Source: Sedimenticola_A sp040506895 | GTDB lineage: Bacteria > Pseudomonadota > Gammaproteobacteria > Chromatiales > Chromatiaceae | Assembly: GCA_040506895.1 (NCBI GenBank) | Contig: JBEVVY010000001.1 | Coordinates: 1,860,001 to 1,924,000 of the forward strand | Direction of reading: 5' to 3' | DNA length: 64,000 nt | In this document: piece after piece, positions 35,269-43,154 of the stretch | Layout of the letters: each line of letters starts with the position of its first letter | Numbering within the stretch: the stretch's first letter is position 1 | Made by a program: the position numbers and the translations under genes | Notes under the pieces: model-generated | What the model was told of the DNA's origin: nothing | Databases searched by the model: none | Seen by the model: only the letters and a program-made list of their open reading frames with translations

Positions 35269-35499
35269 ATGAACACCCAGACCATCCTGCTCAGCGGAAA
35301 TCACACCCGGCACCTGCTGAAAACGCACCTGTCGTTGAAAAGCATCGTGACGGCCCTGCCGAAACAGATCTATTTGCTGTGGCAGCGCCAGTGCCAGCGC
35401 AGGCAGCTGATGACCCTGGAGGATCACCTGCTGAAGGATGTCGGCATCAGCAGGGCTGACGCCGTTCGCGAAGGACAAAAACCGTTCTGGAAAGATTGA
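35269..35499 (+). CDS. DUF1127 domain small protein
   Basis: 76 residues from the ATG at 35269 (MNTQTILLSG), with an AGAGG element upstream; ATG 35242 would give nine more residues. The C-terminal DUF1127 motif is visible: LWQRQCQRRQLMTLEDHLLKDVGISRADAVREGQKPFW. Short DUF1127 proteins are arginine-rich and have been linked to RNA binding and stress responses in alphaproteobacteria. The adjacent divergent LysR gene probably regulates it. Confidence 0.82.
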   Translation: MNTQTILLSGNHTRHLLKTHLSLKSIVTALPKQIYLLWQRQCQRRQLMTLEDHLLKDVGISRADAVREGQKPFWKD

Positions 35500-35522
35500 A
35501 CTGCGGACCGATCGGCAACCCG

Positions 35523-35963
35523 CTAGGTATCCTCGGAGGTGTTGAAGATCTTCAGGCCGGGATGGTTGGGTTCGTGCTCGGTCCTGTTGCGCATATGGTC
35601 GGCAGTGCGCCAGAACCCCTGCAGCAGGTGGGCACGCAGCTCATCGCTGATGGGCATGTCAGCAAGGGCCTTCTCCATGCAGTGCATCCACTGATCCCGC
35701 TCCGCCTGGCCGATGGAGAATGGCAGGTGACGGCGCCTGAGCTTGGGGTGACCATACTTCTCCTCGTAGAGCCCGGGGCCCCCGAGCCATCCCGAGAGAA
35801 ACATGAACAGCTTTTCCCGAGAGACCTTCAGACTCCTGGCATGCATGGCGCGGATAGTCTGCACCTCTTCCAGCTGGTCCATGTAGTCGTAGAAGCGGTC
35901 CACCAGTTCGCGCACACCAACCTCGCCGCCCAGTTGTTCGTAAGGGTTTGGAAGATCATTCAT
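35523..35963 (-). CDS. Group II truncated hemoglobin
   Basis: 146 residues matching the trHbO/group II family: LGGEVGVRELVDRFYDYMDQLEEVQTIRAMH, then LFMFLSGWLGGPGLYEEKYGHPKLRRRHLPFSIG, where the proximal His lies in GHPKLRRRH and the conserved Trp in the SGWLGGP segment and in the WM of QWMHCME. These hemoproteins bind O2 or NO and can take part in NO or redox chemistry. It is directly downstream of trhP (gap 10 bp), suggesting cotranscription. The C-terminal extension (about residues 128-146) is polar and unmatched. Confidence 0.9.
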   Translation of the reverse strand: MNDLPNPYEQLGGEVGVRELVDRFYDYMDQLEEVQTIRAMHARSLKVSREKLFMFLSGWLGGPGLYEEKYGHPKLRRRHLPFSIGQAERDQWMHCMEKALADMPISDELRAHLLQGFWRTADHMRNRTEHEPNHPGLKIFNTSEDT

Positions 35964-35973
35964 AACTATCGAT

Positions 35974-37281
35974 TCAACTGATCAGCGAGCGAGTGATCAA
36001 CGCCTTGTCCAGGTCATCGAGCACCGGCAACGGCAGCCACATGAAGTGACCGGCCCCCGGGGCCACGTCGGCATCCATGCCGTCCTTGTTGTGCATGTGG
36101 TCGAGGATGAAGCGGTGGTTGCCTGACGGGGTCAGCAGTTCCAGTTCATCCCCCACCGCGAAGCGATTTTTGACATCCACCAGCGCCATGCCCTTGTCGG
36201 CATCCACCTCCATCACCTCGCCGACGAAAATCTGCTGGCTGTTGGTGGAGATACCCTGGCGGTAATTCTGCAGTTCGGCGGTCTCGTGGCGCTGGTAAAA
36301 ACCGTCCGTGTAACCGCGACTGGCCAGGCCTTCCAGGTCGTCCAGCAGCGCGGGTCGGAAGGGCCTGCCTGCCACCGCATCGTCGATAGCCTGGCGGTAG
36401 ACCTGGGTGGAGCGGGCGGTATAGTAGTGGGACTTGGTGCGCCCCTCGATCTTCAGGCAGTCGATGCCGATCTCCACCAGCCGATGAACATGCTCCACCG
36501 CGCGCAGGTCCTTGGAGTTCATGATGTAGGTGCCCTGTTCATCCTCGTAGATGGGCATGAACTCCCCGGGTCTCCCCTTCTCCTCGATCAGGTAGACATC
36601 GTCCGCCTCCGGGTGGCGGGACTGGCCCGACTGGGATACGCCGGTCATCTCCTCGCCCAGCTGGGTCTCCCCGATCTTGTACTCCCAGCGGCAGGAGTTG
36701 GTGCAGGTGCCCTGGTTGGCATCGCGGTGGCTGAAGTAGCCCGACAGCAGGCAGCGTCCGGAGTATGCGATGCAGAGGGCGCCATGGATGAACACCTCCA
36801 GCTCCATGTCGGGGCACTCCTGGCGGATCTCTGCAATCTCATCCAGCGACAGCTCCCTGGAGAGAATGATGCGTGTAAGGCCCATCTGCTGCCAGAACTT
36901 CACCGCTGCCGCATTCACCGTGTTGGCCTGAACAGAGAGATGGATCGGCATCTCGGGCCAGCGCTCGCGCACCATCATGATCAGTCCCGGATCGGACATG
37001 ATCAGGGCATCCGGCCCCATGTCCACAACCGGAGCGATATCATCGATGAAGGTTTTCACCTTTGCACCGTGGGGCATCAGGTTGCAGGCCAGGTAGAGCT
37101 GCTTGCCCTGGGCATGAGCCTCGGCGATACCTGTCTTGAGGTTGTCTTCCAGGAAGTCATTGTTGCGTACCCGCAGACTATAGCGCGGCATACCGGCGTA
37201 GACCGCGTCTGCACCGTAGGCGAAGGCGTAGCGCATGTTCCGTATGGTACCGGCGGGAGAAAGTAATTCAGGGCGTTTCAT
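35974..37281 (-). CDS. trhP: tRNA 5-hydroxyuridine synthesis protein TrhP (peptidase U32 family, YegQ)
   Basis: 435 residues. U32-family hallmarks are present: ELLSPAGTIRNMRYAFAYGADAVYAG, NLMPHGAKVKTF, and the cysteine-rich stretch ELEVFIHGALCIAYSGRCLLSGYFSHRDANQGTCTNSCRWEY, whose cysteines are proposed to hold an iron-sulfur cluster. TrhP works with prephenate to install 5-hydroxyuridine at the tRNA wobble position independently of oxygen. Despite the peptidase name, no protease activity is implied. It shares an operon with the truncated hemoglobin gene. Confidence 0.92.
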   Translation of the reverse strand: MKRPELLSPAGTIRNMRYAFAYGADAVYAGMPRYSLRVRNNDFLEDNLKTGIAEAHAQGKQLYLACNLMPHGAKVKTFIDDIAPVVDMGPDALIMSDPGLIMMVRERWPEMPIHLSVQANTVNAAAVKFWQQMGLTRIILSRELSLDEIAEIRQECPDMELEVFIHGALCIAYSGRCLLSGYFSHRDANQGTCTNSCRWEYKIGETQLGEEMTGVSQSGQSRHPEADDVYLIEEKGRPGEFMPIYEDEQGTYIMNSKDLRAVEHVHRLVEIGIDCLKIEGRTKSHYYTARSTQVYRQAIDDAVAGRPFRPALLDDLEGLASRGYTDGFYQRHETAELQNYRQGISTNSQQIFVGEVMEVDADKGMALVDVKNRFAVGDELELLTPSGNHRFILDHMHNKDGMDADVAPGAGHFMWLPLPVLDDLDKALITRSLIS

Positions 37282-37419
37282 TAAAACGATTGTATGCTCG
37301 GGAATCGGGCAGGTATTCTAACGCAAATAGTTGATCTATTGAGCGTAAAATGGAAGAATTCAAATCCCATAATCACAACTATAAAGCGGATGAATCGATA
37401 AGGTAAAGGATCTATCCCT

Positions 37420-38169
37420 ATGCAGAAGTATCTTGCAAGACTGTTTACCCTGGCGCTGCTCACACTATTCCTCAGCGGCTGCAACACCACCCTCCCCAAA
37501 CACAAGATCCACCACAAGATCCTCGGCGACCAGAACTACCAACAGCCTGAAAAAGTGCTGTTGCTGCCCTTCGATGTAGCGGTCTACGAGCTCACCTCCG
37601 GCGGACAGAAGGAGGAGGTCGGCACCTGGACAGAGAGCGCCAGGAAACATATCGACGATGCACTGATGAACGACAGCCACAACATGTCCGGCTTCCGATT
37701 CATGAGGATGCCCGATTTGACCGGGGAGGAGCAGCAGGCGGTAGACCAGCACCTGTCACTGTTCGACGTCCTGGCCGGTAACGTGATCATCTATACCCGC
37801 TTCCCCTCAGCTGCCTGGGCACACAAGACGAGAAAATTCGACTACACCCTGGGACCCGGACTCAGTTTCCTCAGGGAGAAAACCGGTGCCGATACCGCGT
37901 TCATCATTTATGCCGAGGACACCATATCCTCTTCCGGGCGGATGGCCGCCTTCATCTTTGCTGCGGCATTCGGCGTTGCCATTCCCATGGGCAACTCGTT
38001 CATGGTCGGCAGCCTGGTGGACCTGAAAACCGGTGATATCCTGTGGATCGACTACAACGTGGATCTCGGTTCCAGCACACTGCGAGAGCGGGAAGATGTC
38101 ACCATACTGATGAACAGCCTGCTGAAGCAGTACCCCGGCACCGATGCCTACAAGAACCTGCCCGAATAA
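37420..38169 (+). CDS. Uncharacterised lipoprotein
   Basis: 249 residues starting MQKYLARLFTLALLTLFLSGC, a lipoprotein signal with lipobox LSGC (Cys21). The mature domain opens with VLLLPFDVAVYELTSGGQKEEVGTWTESARKHIDDAL, a pattern seen in periplasmic lipoproteins built on a domain with conserved LPF..... strands. It ends DGDILWIDYNVDL-like (TGDILWIDYNVDLGSSTLRERED). No catalytic motif is seen. It is the first of three consecutive lipoprotein genes (gaps 17 and 7 bp), implying a shared function at the outer membrane with the M48 protease that follows. Confidence 0.8.
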   Translation: MQKYLARLFTLALLTLFLSGCNTTLPKHKIHHKILGDQNYQQPEKVLLLPFDVAVYELTSGGQKEEVGTWTESARKHIDDALMNDSHNMSGFRFMRMPDLTGEEQQAVDQHLSLFDVLAGNVIIYTRFPSAAWAHKTRKFDYTLGPGLSFLREKTGADTAFIIYAEDTISSSGRMAAFIFAAAFGVAIPMGNSFMVGSLVDLKTGDILWIDYNVDLGSSTLREREDVTILMNSLLKQYPGTDAYKNLPE

Positions 38170-38186
38170 CCGGCAACTGGTGCAAC

Positions 38187-39323
38187 ATGCGGATACCCAC
38201 GACACTGTTGATGACACTGCTGTTGGCGGCGTGCAATACCACGCCCATAAGGGATATCACGGCCAGTTCGACAGCCACGCCGCAGACTGAAGAGGAGCAG
38301 CGGCTCTGGCTCGCCTCCAGCAGACTGAATAAACAGATCAGGCGACAGGAGCTGATCTACCGGGACGAGACGTTACGCAGCTACGTTGAGAGTATCGGTA
38401 AGAAGCTCTATCCGGAGCTTGCCGACGCCCTGAAATTCCAACTGCTCAACTCCCCTGAACTCAATGCCTTCGTACTGCCCAATGGCAGCATCTACATCAA
38501 TATCGGCCTGCTGGCGCGCCTGGACAACGAAGCACAGATGGCGACAATTCTTGCCCATGAAGTCTCCCACTTCACCCGGCAGCACAGTGTCAGGCAGCAG
38601 CGCAACAGCAACTCCTCCTCGGTTGCCGCCCTCGGCGTCACGCTTATCACGGGCATCCCCCTCTCCGGCCAGCTATTCGCTGCCACGGCCATTACAGGTT
38701 ATTCAAGGGAACTTGAAAAAGAGGCTGACCTGCTGGGCTTTGAACGCATGCAGACTGCAGGTTATGCCACAACGGAATCGGTAAAAACCTTTGAACATCT
38801 CCTTGCAGAGGTGAAGGCACTGGAGATCGACCGCCCGCTGTTTTTCTCCAGCCACCCCAGGCTGGAGGAGAGAATCAAGAGCTTCAACCAGTTGATCGAT
38901 GAGATGGCGCCCCACAATGGGGCCACTCACGAAGAGCGCTACCTGGAAAGAACCGCGAAGCTACGGGCGGAGATCCTGGAGCGATACCTCTCTCTGCAAC
39001 AATACAAGACACTGATCCTGATGCTCGGCAAAAATGAACAGATCGACCACTATCCGGCCTACTGGCCCTATTTTCTGGGTGAGGCTTATCGGCTGCGCAA
39101 TGAGGAGGGAGACCTCGAAGCGGCCAGGCAGGCCTTCAACAGGGCCCTATCCCAGGCACCGGATTTTGCGCGCTCCCACAAAGGACTCGGCCTGCTGGAC
39201 ATGAAACAGGACGACAAGCCGGCAGCCATCTCACATTTTCAGCGTTACCTGGAAATGGCACCCGACACCAAAGACCGTACCTACATCGAAAAGTACATTG
39301 CATCCCTGAAAGAGAAGGACTGA
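38187..39323 (+). CDS. M48-family metalloprotease lipoprotein
   Basis: 378 residues from the ATG at 38187 (MRIPTTLLMTLLLAAC, lipobox LAAC, Cys16). The peptidase M48 domain contains the zinc-binding HEVSH in MATILAHEVSHFTRQHS, and the third ligand Glu lies in RELEKEADLLGFERM. The C-terminal part has TPR-like helices (AARQAFNRALSQAPDFARSHKGLGLLDM). This BepA-like architecture suggests outer-membrane or envelope protein quality control. It is longer upstream in frame, but those residues belong to another frame of the preceding gene. Confidence 0.9.
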   Translation: MRIPTTLLMTLLLAACNTTPIRDITASSTATPQTEEEQRLWLASSRLNKQIRRQELIYRDETLRSYVESIGKKLYPELADALKFQLLNSPELNAFVLPNGSIYINIGLLARLDNEAQMATILAHEVSHFTRQHSVRQQRNSNSSSVAALGVTLITGIPLSGQLFAATAITGYSRELEKEADLLGFERMQTAGYATTESVKTFEHLLAEVKALEIDRPLFFSSHPRLEERIKSFNQLIDEMAPHNGATHEERYLERTAKLRAEILERYLSLQQYKTLILMLGKNEQIDHYPAYWPYFLGEAYRLRNEEGDLEAARQAFNRALSQAPDFARSHKGLGLLDMKQDDKPAAISHFQRYLEMAPDTKDRTYIEKYIASLKEKD

Positions 39324-39330
39324 CATCACC

Positions 39331-39888
39331 ATGCGACGTATTCCCGCCCTGATTCTCCTTTCCATCCTGCTCACCGCCTGCGTGCCGCAGTGGAAACTGA
39401 TCGATGAATCCTCCAACAGGATCGAAACAGAGAAGTTCAGCTTCACCGCACCGCCCGGATGGATTCAGATACAGCTCGACAACCAGGTGGTACTGACCGT
39501 CGACGGTCCGGGACTGCAGAAAATCTCGGTAAAGTACCTGGAACATGAAAAGGCCTTTCCCAATCTCGAACGGAAATCCAACCCCGAGATGCTACCCTCG
39601 GAACTGGCTGACCTCTATATCGCCGAAATGCGCAAGAGCGATGCCAATGGCCTGCCCAGTTTCAAGCTCAGCAGCAACACGCCCCTTGTCATTGATGGCA
39701 ACGAGGGATTCCAGATCCACGCCAGCTACACCATCAAGAACGGCCTGAAGTACCAACACATCGTGAGTGGTTTTACAGCGGAAAAGGGAATCACCGTCAT
39801 CGAGTACGTGGCCCCGGGCCTGCACTATTTCGACCGGCACCAGGCGGTCTATGAGCAACTGCTGAACGGTTTCAGGCAGAAAAGCTGA
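39331..39888 (+). CDS. Uncharacterised lipoprotein
   Basis: 185 residues with the lipoprotein signal MRRIPALILLSILLTAC (lipobox LTAC, Cys17). The mature part (TEKFSFTAPPGWIQIQLDNQVVLTVDGPGLQKISVKYL ... HIVSGFTAEKGITVIEYVAPGLHYFDRHQAVYEQLLNGF) has the look of a PsbP/Mog1-like alpha/beta sandwich. No catalytic residues are evident. It is the third lipoprotein of the 37.4-39.9 kb operon, 7 bp after the M48 gene. Confidence 0.78.
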   Translation: MRRIPALILLSILLTACVPQWKLIDESSNRIETEKFSFTAPPGWIQIQLDNQVVLTVDGPGLQKISVKYLEHEKAFPNLERKSNPEMLPSELADLYIAEMRKSDANGLPSFKLSSNTPLVIDGNEGFQIHASYTIKNGLKYQHIVSGFTAEKGITVIEYVAPGLHYFDRHQAVYEQLLNGFRQKS

Positions 39889-39977
39889 AGGGAGTGCCCA
39901 CCCCTGATTCACGATGCCTGTGATTGAACAATCCTATTTGCTACAGTCTCTCCTATCACGGAAGCGAGAAAGTATGT

Positions 39978-40481
39978 ATGCCAAAGCAGGATGTGCTGCC
40001 AACCATCATCGACATCGAGGCATCGGGCTTTGGCAGGGGCAGCTACCCCATCGAGATCGGTGTCGCCCTTGCTGACGGCTCGACCCACTGTTTTATCATC
40101 TGTCCCGATAAGAGCTGGACCCACTGGGACGCCTCGGCGGAATCCGTACACGGCATCCCCCGCCACACCCTCTGCGACCTCGGCTCGTCACCCGTGCAGG
40201 TGGCAGCGGAGCTGAATCGCCTACTCAAAGGCACGACCGTCTATAGCGACGCCTGGAGCTACGACCTGGCCTGGCTTGGAAAGCTCTACGACGTGGCGGA
40301 GATGCCCCAGCTCTATCGGCTGGAGACCACCCGCAAGCTGATCACGGAGGAGCAGTCGGAGGTTTGGCACCCGACCAAGGAACAGGTGATCAATGATCTC
40401 AAGCTGAAACGCCACCGGGCCAGCACCGACGCCCTGATCATCCAGGAGACCCTGAAACGAATGCTCTCCCAGGCGAGCTGA
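39978..40481 (+). CDS. DEDDh-type 3'-5' exonuclease-like protein
   Basis: 167 residues from the ATG at 39978. The first acidic motif is TIIDIEASGFG (Asp and Glu ligands). The second acidic motif lies in VYSDAWSYDLAWL, and the last motif HRASTDALIIQE carries the His and Asp of the DEDDh fold. This is the RNase T/DnaQ superfamily, here as a single domain; whether the substrate is RNA or DNA cannot be told. It ends at the base before the convergent lipase gene's stop codon. Confidence 0.78.
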   Translation: MPKQDVLPTIIDIEASGFGRGSYPIEIGVALADGSTHCFIICPDKSWTHWDASAESVHGIPRHTLCDLGSSPVQVAAELNRLLKGTTVYSDAWSYDLAWLGKLYDVAEMPQLYRLETTRKLITEEQSEVWHPTKEQVINDLKLKRHRASTDALIIQETLKRMLSQAS

Positions 40482-41306
40482 TCAACCCTTCTGCGACGAG
40501 ATCAACTGAACCAGTGTCACCCCATCCCGGGGATTGAGCGAATGGCCGGCAGCCACCGACATCACCTTAGACCGGCCTTTCAGTGCCGGAATATTGTTCA
40601 TGTCCTGGCTGAACAGGGGCACCAGTTCATCGCCAAGACCCACGGGGCCCGTACGTACGATGGAGTGGTAGGCGATATCCGGATGCTTCTGGCTATTGAG
40701 CCAGAACAGCATGTTGCCGGGATGAGCGGGGGTGAGTTCAACCAGCGCGCCCCAGGAGTGTTTCACCGTGTGGTAGAGGTCGCCGCCGAAGAAGTCCTTG
40801 ATCCAACCGATCGGGCCTGAGCCATCGGTCTCTTCCAGCGCCTCGATGGCGCGGGCGGTACCCAGGTGGGGAGAGGCGATCGTCACCAGTGCATTTGCGC
40901 TGATCGATGGATCCCTGACCAGGGCCAGCCGGGCCACGACGCCACCGGCAGAGTGACCGGCAATGTTGAGCGGTTCGCCGGGATGACGGGCAGCCAGCTG
41001 CCGCAGCATCGCCTGCAGTTGTTGCGCCTGAAGTGTCAGCGGGGCAATCGAGGGGAGCTCGACAGTGTAGACCTTGTTGGCCGACTGCTGCCCCGGTCCG
41101 GCAATGATCTGGATGCCGGCGGGACCTGCATGGACCACGCCGGCCCGCTGCCATCCATTCTGTTCCAGTACGTTGTTGATACCACTCACTTCCCAGGAGT
41201 GGGCATTGCCGAGATAGCCGTGCACGAGCACCAGCATATCGGCCTGGGCCACCAAGCTGAATAAACCAAGGACCCAACCTGAAACAAGCAGACTCAGTTT
41301 TTTCAT
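40482..41306 (-). CDS. Exported alpha/beta-hydrolase, lipase-like
   Basis: 274 residues from the ATG at 41306, with AAGGAG 5 nt upstream. The signal peptide is MKKLSLLVSGWVLGLFSLVAQA. The nucleophile elbow GHSAGG (Ser nucleophile) follows LNIAGHSAGGVVARLAL, the oxyanion/HG segment is VLVHGYLGNAHSW, and the terminal region contains the likely catalytic His in SVAAGHSLNPRDG. It resembles triacylglycerol lipases and esterases of the periplasm or outside. It is convergent with the exonuclease and just downstream of soeC (44 bp). Confidence 0.85.
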   Translation of the reverse strand: MKKLSLLVSGWVLGLFSLVAQADMLVLVHGYLGNAHSWEVSGINNVLEQNGWQRAGVVHAGPAGIQIIAGPGQQSANKVYTVELPSIAPLTLQAQQLQAMLRQLAARHPGEPLNIAGHSAGGVVARLALVRDPSISANALVTIASPHLGTARAIEALEETDGSGPIGWIKDFFGGDLYHTVKHSWGALVELTPAHPGNMLFWLNSQKHPDIAYHSIVRTGPVGLGDELVPLFSQDMNNIPALKGRSKVMSVAAGHSLNPRDGVTLVQLISSQKG

Positions 41307-41350
41307 AGCAACTCCTTTGTACATCAACACCGGCCGGACAGGGTTTCCCG

Positions 41351-42331
41351 TCAGGCCATGGACTGGTAGTAGAGATTCTGGGGATGCTTCGCCTCGGCGA
41401 AGAAGAACCAGCGCTCGGCAAGCAGCCCGAGGTATTGCACGGTAAACGCCACCATGGGCAGTGCGCTGGACTCCATGATGTAGGCCGCCGCGATCAGTGC
41501 CACCGGCACAGGGAAGACCAGCACCAGGAAAGCAATCTTCACCGCCTGCACGGTAGCCTCAGTTTTCCCATGGAAGTATTCGCGGGTGTTGAACGAACCG
41601 CCCATGAAGCCCTGGGCCTTCTGCTGCATGCTGCTGTGGCGCATGCCGATGGCTGACTTGAGCTCGATCTTGCGACGCAGTCGCATGTTACGGATAAGGG
41701 AGGCACCACGGGTGATCAGGGCCATGAGGGTGAAGATCACCGCCCAAGTACCGAAGAAGGCCACCAGGTCCACGCCGGTATAGGCGGAGAAGGCGGCGGC
41801 CAGCATGAAACCGGAAGCGATACCCAGCAGCATGTAGTTGGCCACGGTCAATGGGTGATGCCACTCCTGCAGGAACTTGAGGCTGGCATAGATCATGGCG
41901 GTGCAGATGAACAGTGCGAAGGCGGCCACGCTGGCCAGGAAACCGATGATCAGGGTCATGTCCACCGGCAGGGCGTCGGAGACCGTGAACAGCGGCATGG
42001 TCCAGCCCAGGTAGTGGATGGCACCATACAGAAAGACCAGGCCCATGAAGGCGGGCAGCACGATCACCTCGCGGGAGAGCCAGGAGGTGCGCCACTGGCT
42101 GGCGGCACGCCAGGCCCGCTCGGGATGACCCAGGTGAAAGAACGAGGCCACCAGGCCCGCAACCAGGAACAGCATGGAGAGCAGACTGCCGGTACCGTAA
42201 AAAGCGGTGCTGTCCTGGGCCGGCAGCAGGTTCGCCAGTGAATAGACCTGGCCGGTGTAGAGCGCCAGGAACAGGCCCTGGCCGACACCGATCAGGGTGG
42301 TTAGAAAAATGACTGAAAATGCAGGATGCAT
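41351..42331 (-). CDS. soeC: Sulfite dehydrogenase membrane anchor (DmsC/NrfD-type)
   Basis: 326 residues with eight predicted membrane helices. The opening MHPAFSVIFLTTLIGVGQGLFLALYTGQV and the segment FFHLGHPERAWRAASQWRTSWLSREV are characteristic of DmsC-type quinone-interacting anchors. In the SoeABC complex it passes electrons from sulfite oxidation to the quinone pool. The gene is 45 bp downstream of soeB. Its function is inferred from the order soeA-soeB-soeC and the lack of a Tat signal on SoeA. Confidence 0.88.
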   Translation of the reverse strand: MHPAFSVIFLTTLIGVGQGLFLALYTGQVYSLANLLPAQDSTAFYGTGSLLSMLFLVAGLVASFFHLGHPERAWRAASQWRTSWLSREVIVLPAFMGLVFLYGAIHYLGWTMPLFTVSDALPVDMTLIIGFLASVAAFALFICTAMIYASLKFLQEWHHPLTVANYMLLGIASGFMLAAAFSAYTGVDLVAFFGTWAVIFTLMALITRGASLIRNMRLRRKIELKSAIGMRHSSMQQKAQGFMGGSFNTREYFHGKTEATVQAVKIAFLVLVFPVPVALIAAAYIMESSALPMVAFTVQYLGLLAERWFFFAEAKHPQNLYYQSMA

Positions 42332-42376
42332 CGTTAAAACCTCGTGATTGTCGGGCCGTGCCCGACCAGCAATCTG

Positions 42377-43096
42377 TTACCAGGCCACGTCGTCCAGGGT
42401 CTCGCCCTCGACCGGCAGCTCCAACTCTTCGCGCAGCGGGTTGTCCGCGCGCACCAGTTCATCCTCGCGGATGTGCATGCGGGTCTTGCGGCGCGGCAGG
42501 TAGTGGTTGGCCGGCTGGGTGCCCCACTCGGGCTGCAACTGGTAACCACCCTGCTCGCGGATCGCGATGGAGACTTCCGACTCGGGGTCGTGCACGTCAC
42601 CGTAGATACGGGCACGGGTGGGACAGGCCAGCACGCAGGCGGGCTTGCGCTCGTTCTCGGGCAGCGACATGTCGGTGATACGGTCGATGCAGAGGGTGCA
42701 CTTCTTCATCACCTTGTTCTTCTCGTCGAACTCGCGGGCGCCGTAGGGGCAGGCCCAGCTGCAGTACTTGCAACCGATGCACTTGTCGTAGTCCACCAGC
42801 ACCACGCCGTTGTCCTCGCGCTTGTAGCTGGCACCCGTTGGGCAGACCGGCACGCAGGGTGGATCCTCGCAATGCAGGCAGGACTTGGGGAAATGCAGCG
42901 TTTCGGTGCAGGGGAACTCGCCCACCTCGTAGGTCTGCACGCGGTTGAAGAACACACCGGTGGGATCGGCGTCGTAGGGACGCTGATCCGGCATGGGCCC
43001 TGCCCAGCCGGAGGTGTTCCACTCCTTGCAGCTGGTGACACAGGCGTGACAGCCCACACACACGTTAAGATCGATTACCAATGCCATCTGGCTCAT
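42377..43096 (-). CDS. soeB: Sulfite dehydrogenase iron-sulfur subunit
   Basis: 239 residues. Four ferredoxin-type clusters are visible: CVGCHACVTSC near residue 15; CLHCEDPPCVPVCPTG; CIGCKYCSWACPYG; and KCTLCIDR with PACVLACPT. The acidic C-terminus follows. It should carry four [4Fe-4S] clusters and bridge SoeA to the membrane anchor. No signal peptide is present, which fits a cytoplasmic complex. It is 58 bp downstream of soeA. Confidence 0.92.
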   Translation of the reverse strand: MSQMALVIDLNVCVGCHACVTSCKEWNTSGWAGPMPDQRPYDADPTGVFFNRVQTYEVGEFPCTETLHFPKSCLHCEDPPCVPVCPTGASYKREDNGVVLVDYDKCIGCKYCSWACPYGAREFDEKNKVMKKCTLCIDRITDMSLPENERKPACVLACPTRARIYGDVHDPESEVSIAIREQGGYQLQPEWGTQPANHYLPRRKTRMHIREDELVRADNPLREELELPVEGETLDDVAW

Positions 43097-43154
43097 TGTC
43101 TTATCACTCTTCTGCGGGCGTCGGCGTTGCGTGACGCCGCCCCTTTCAACTCAG

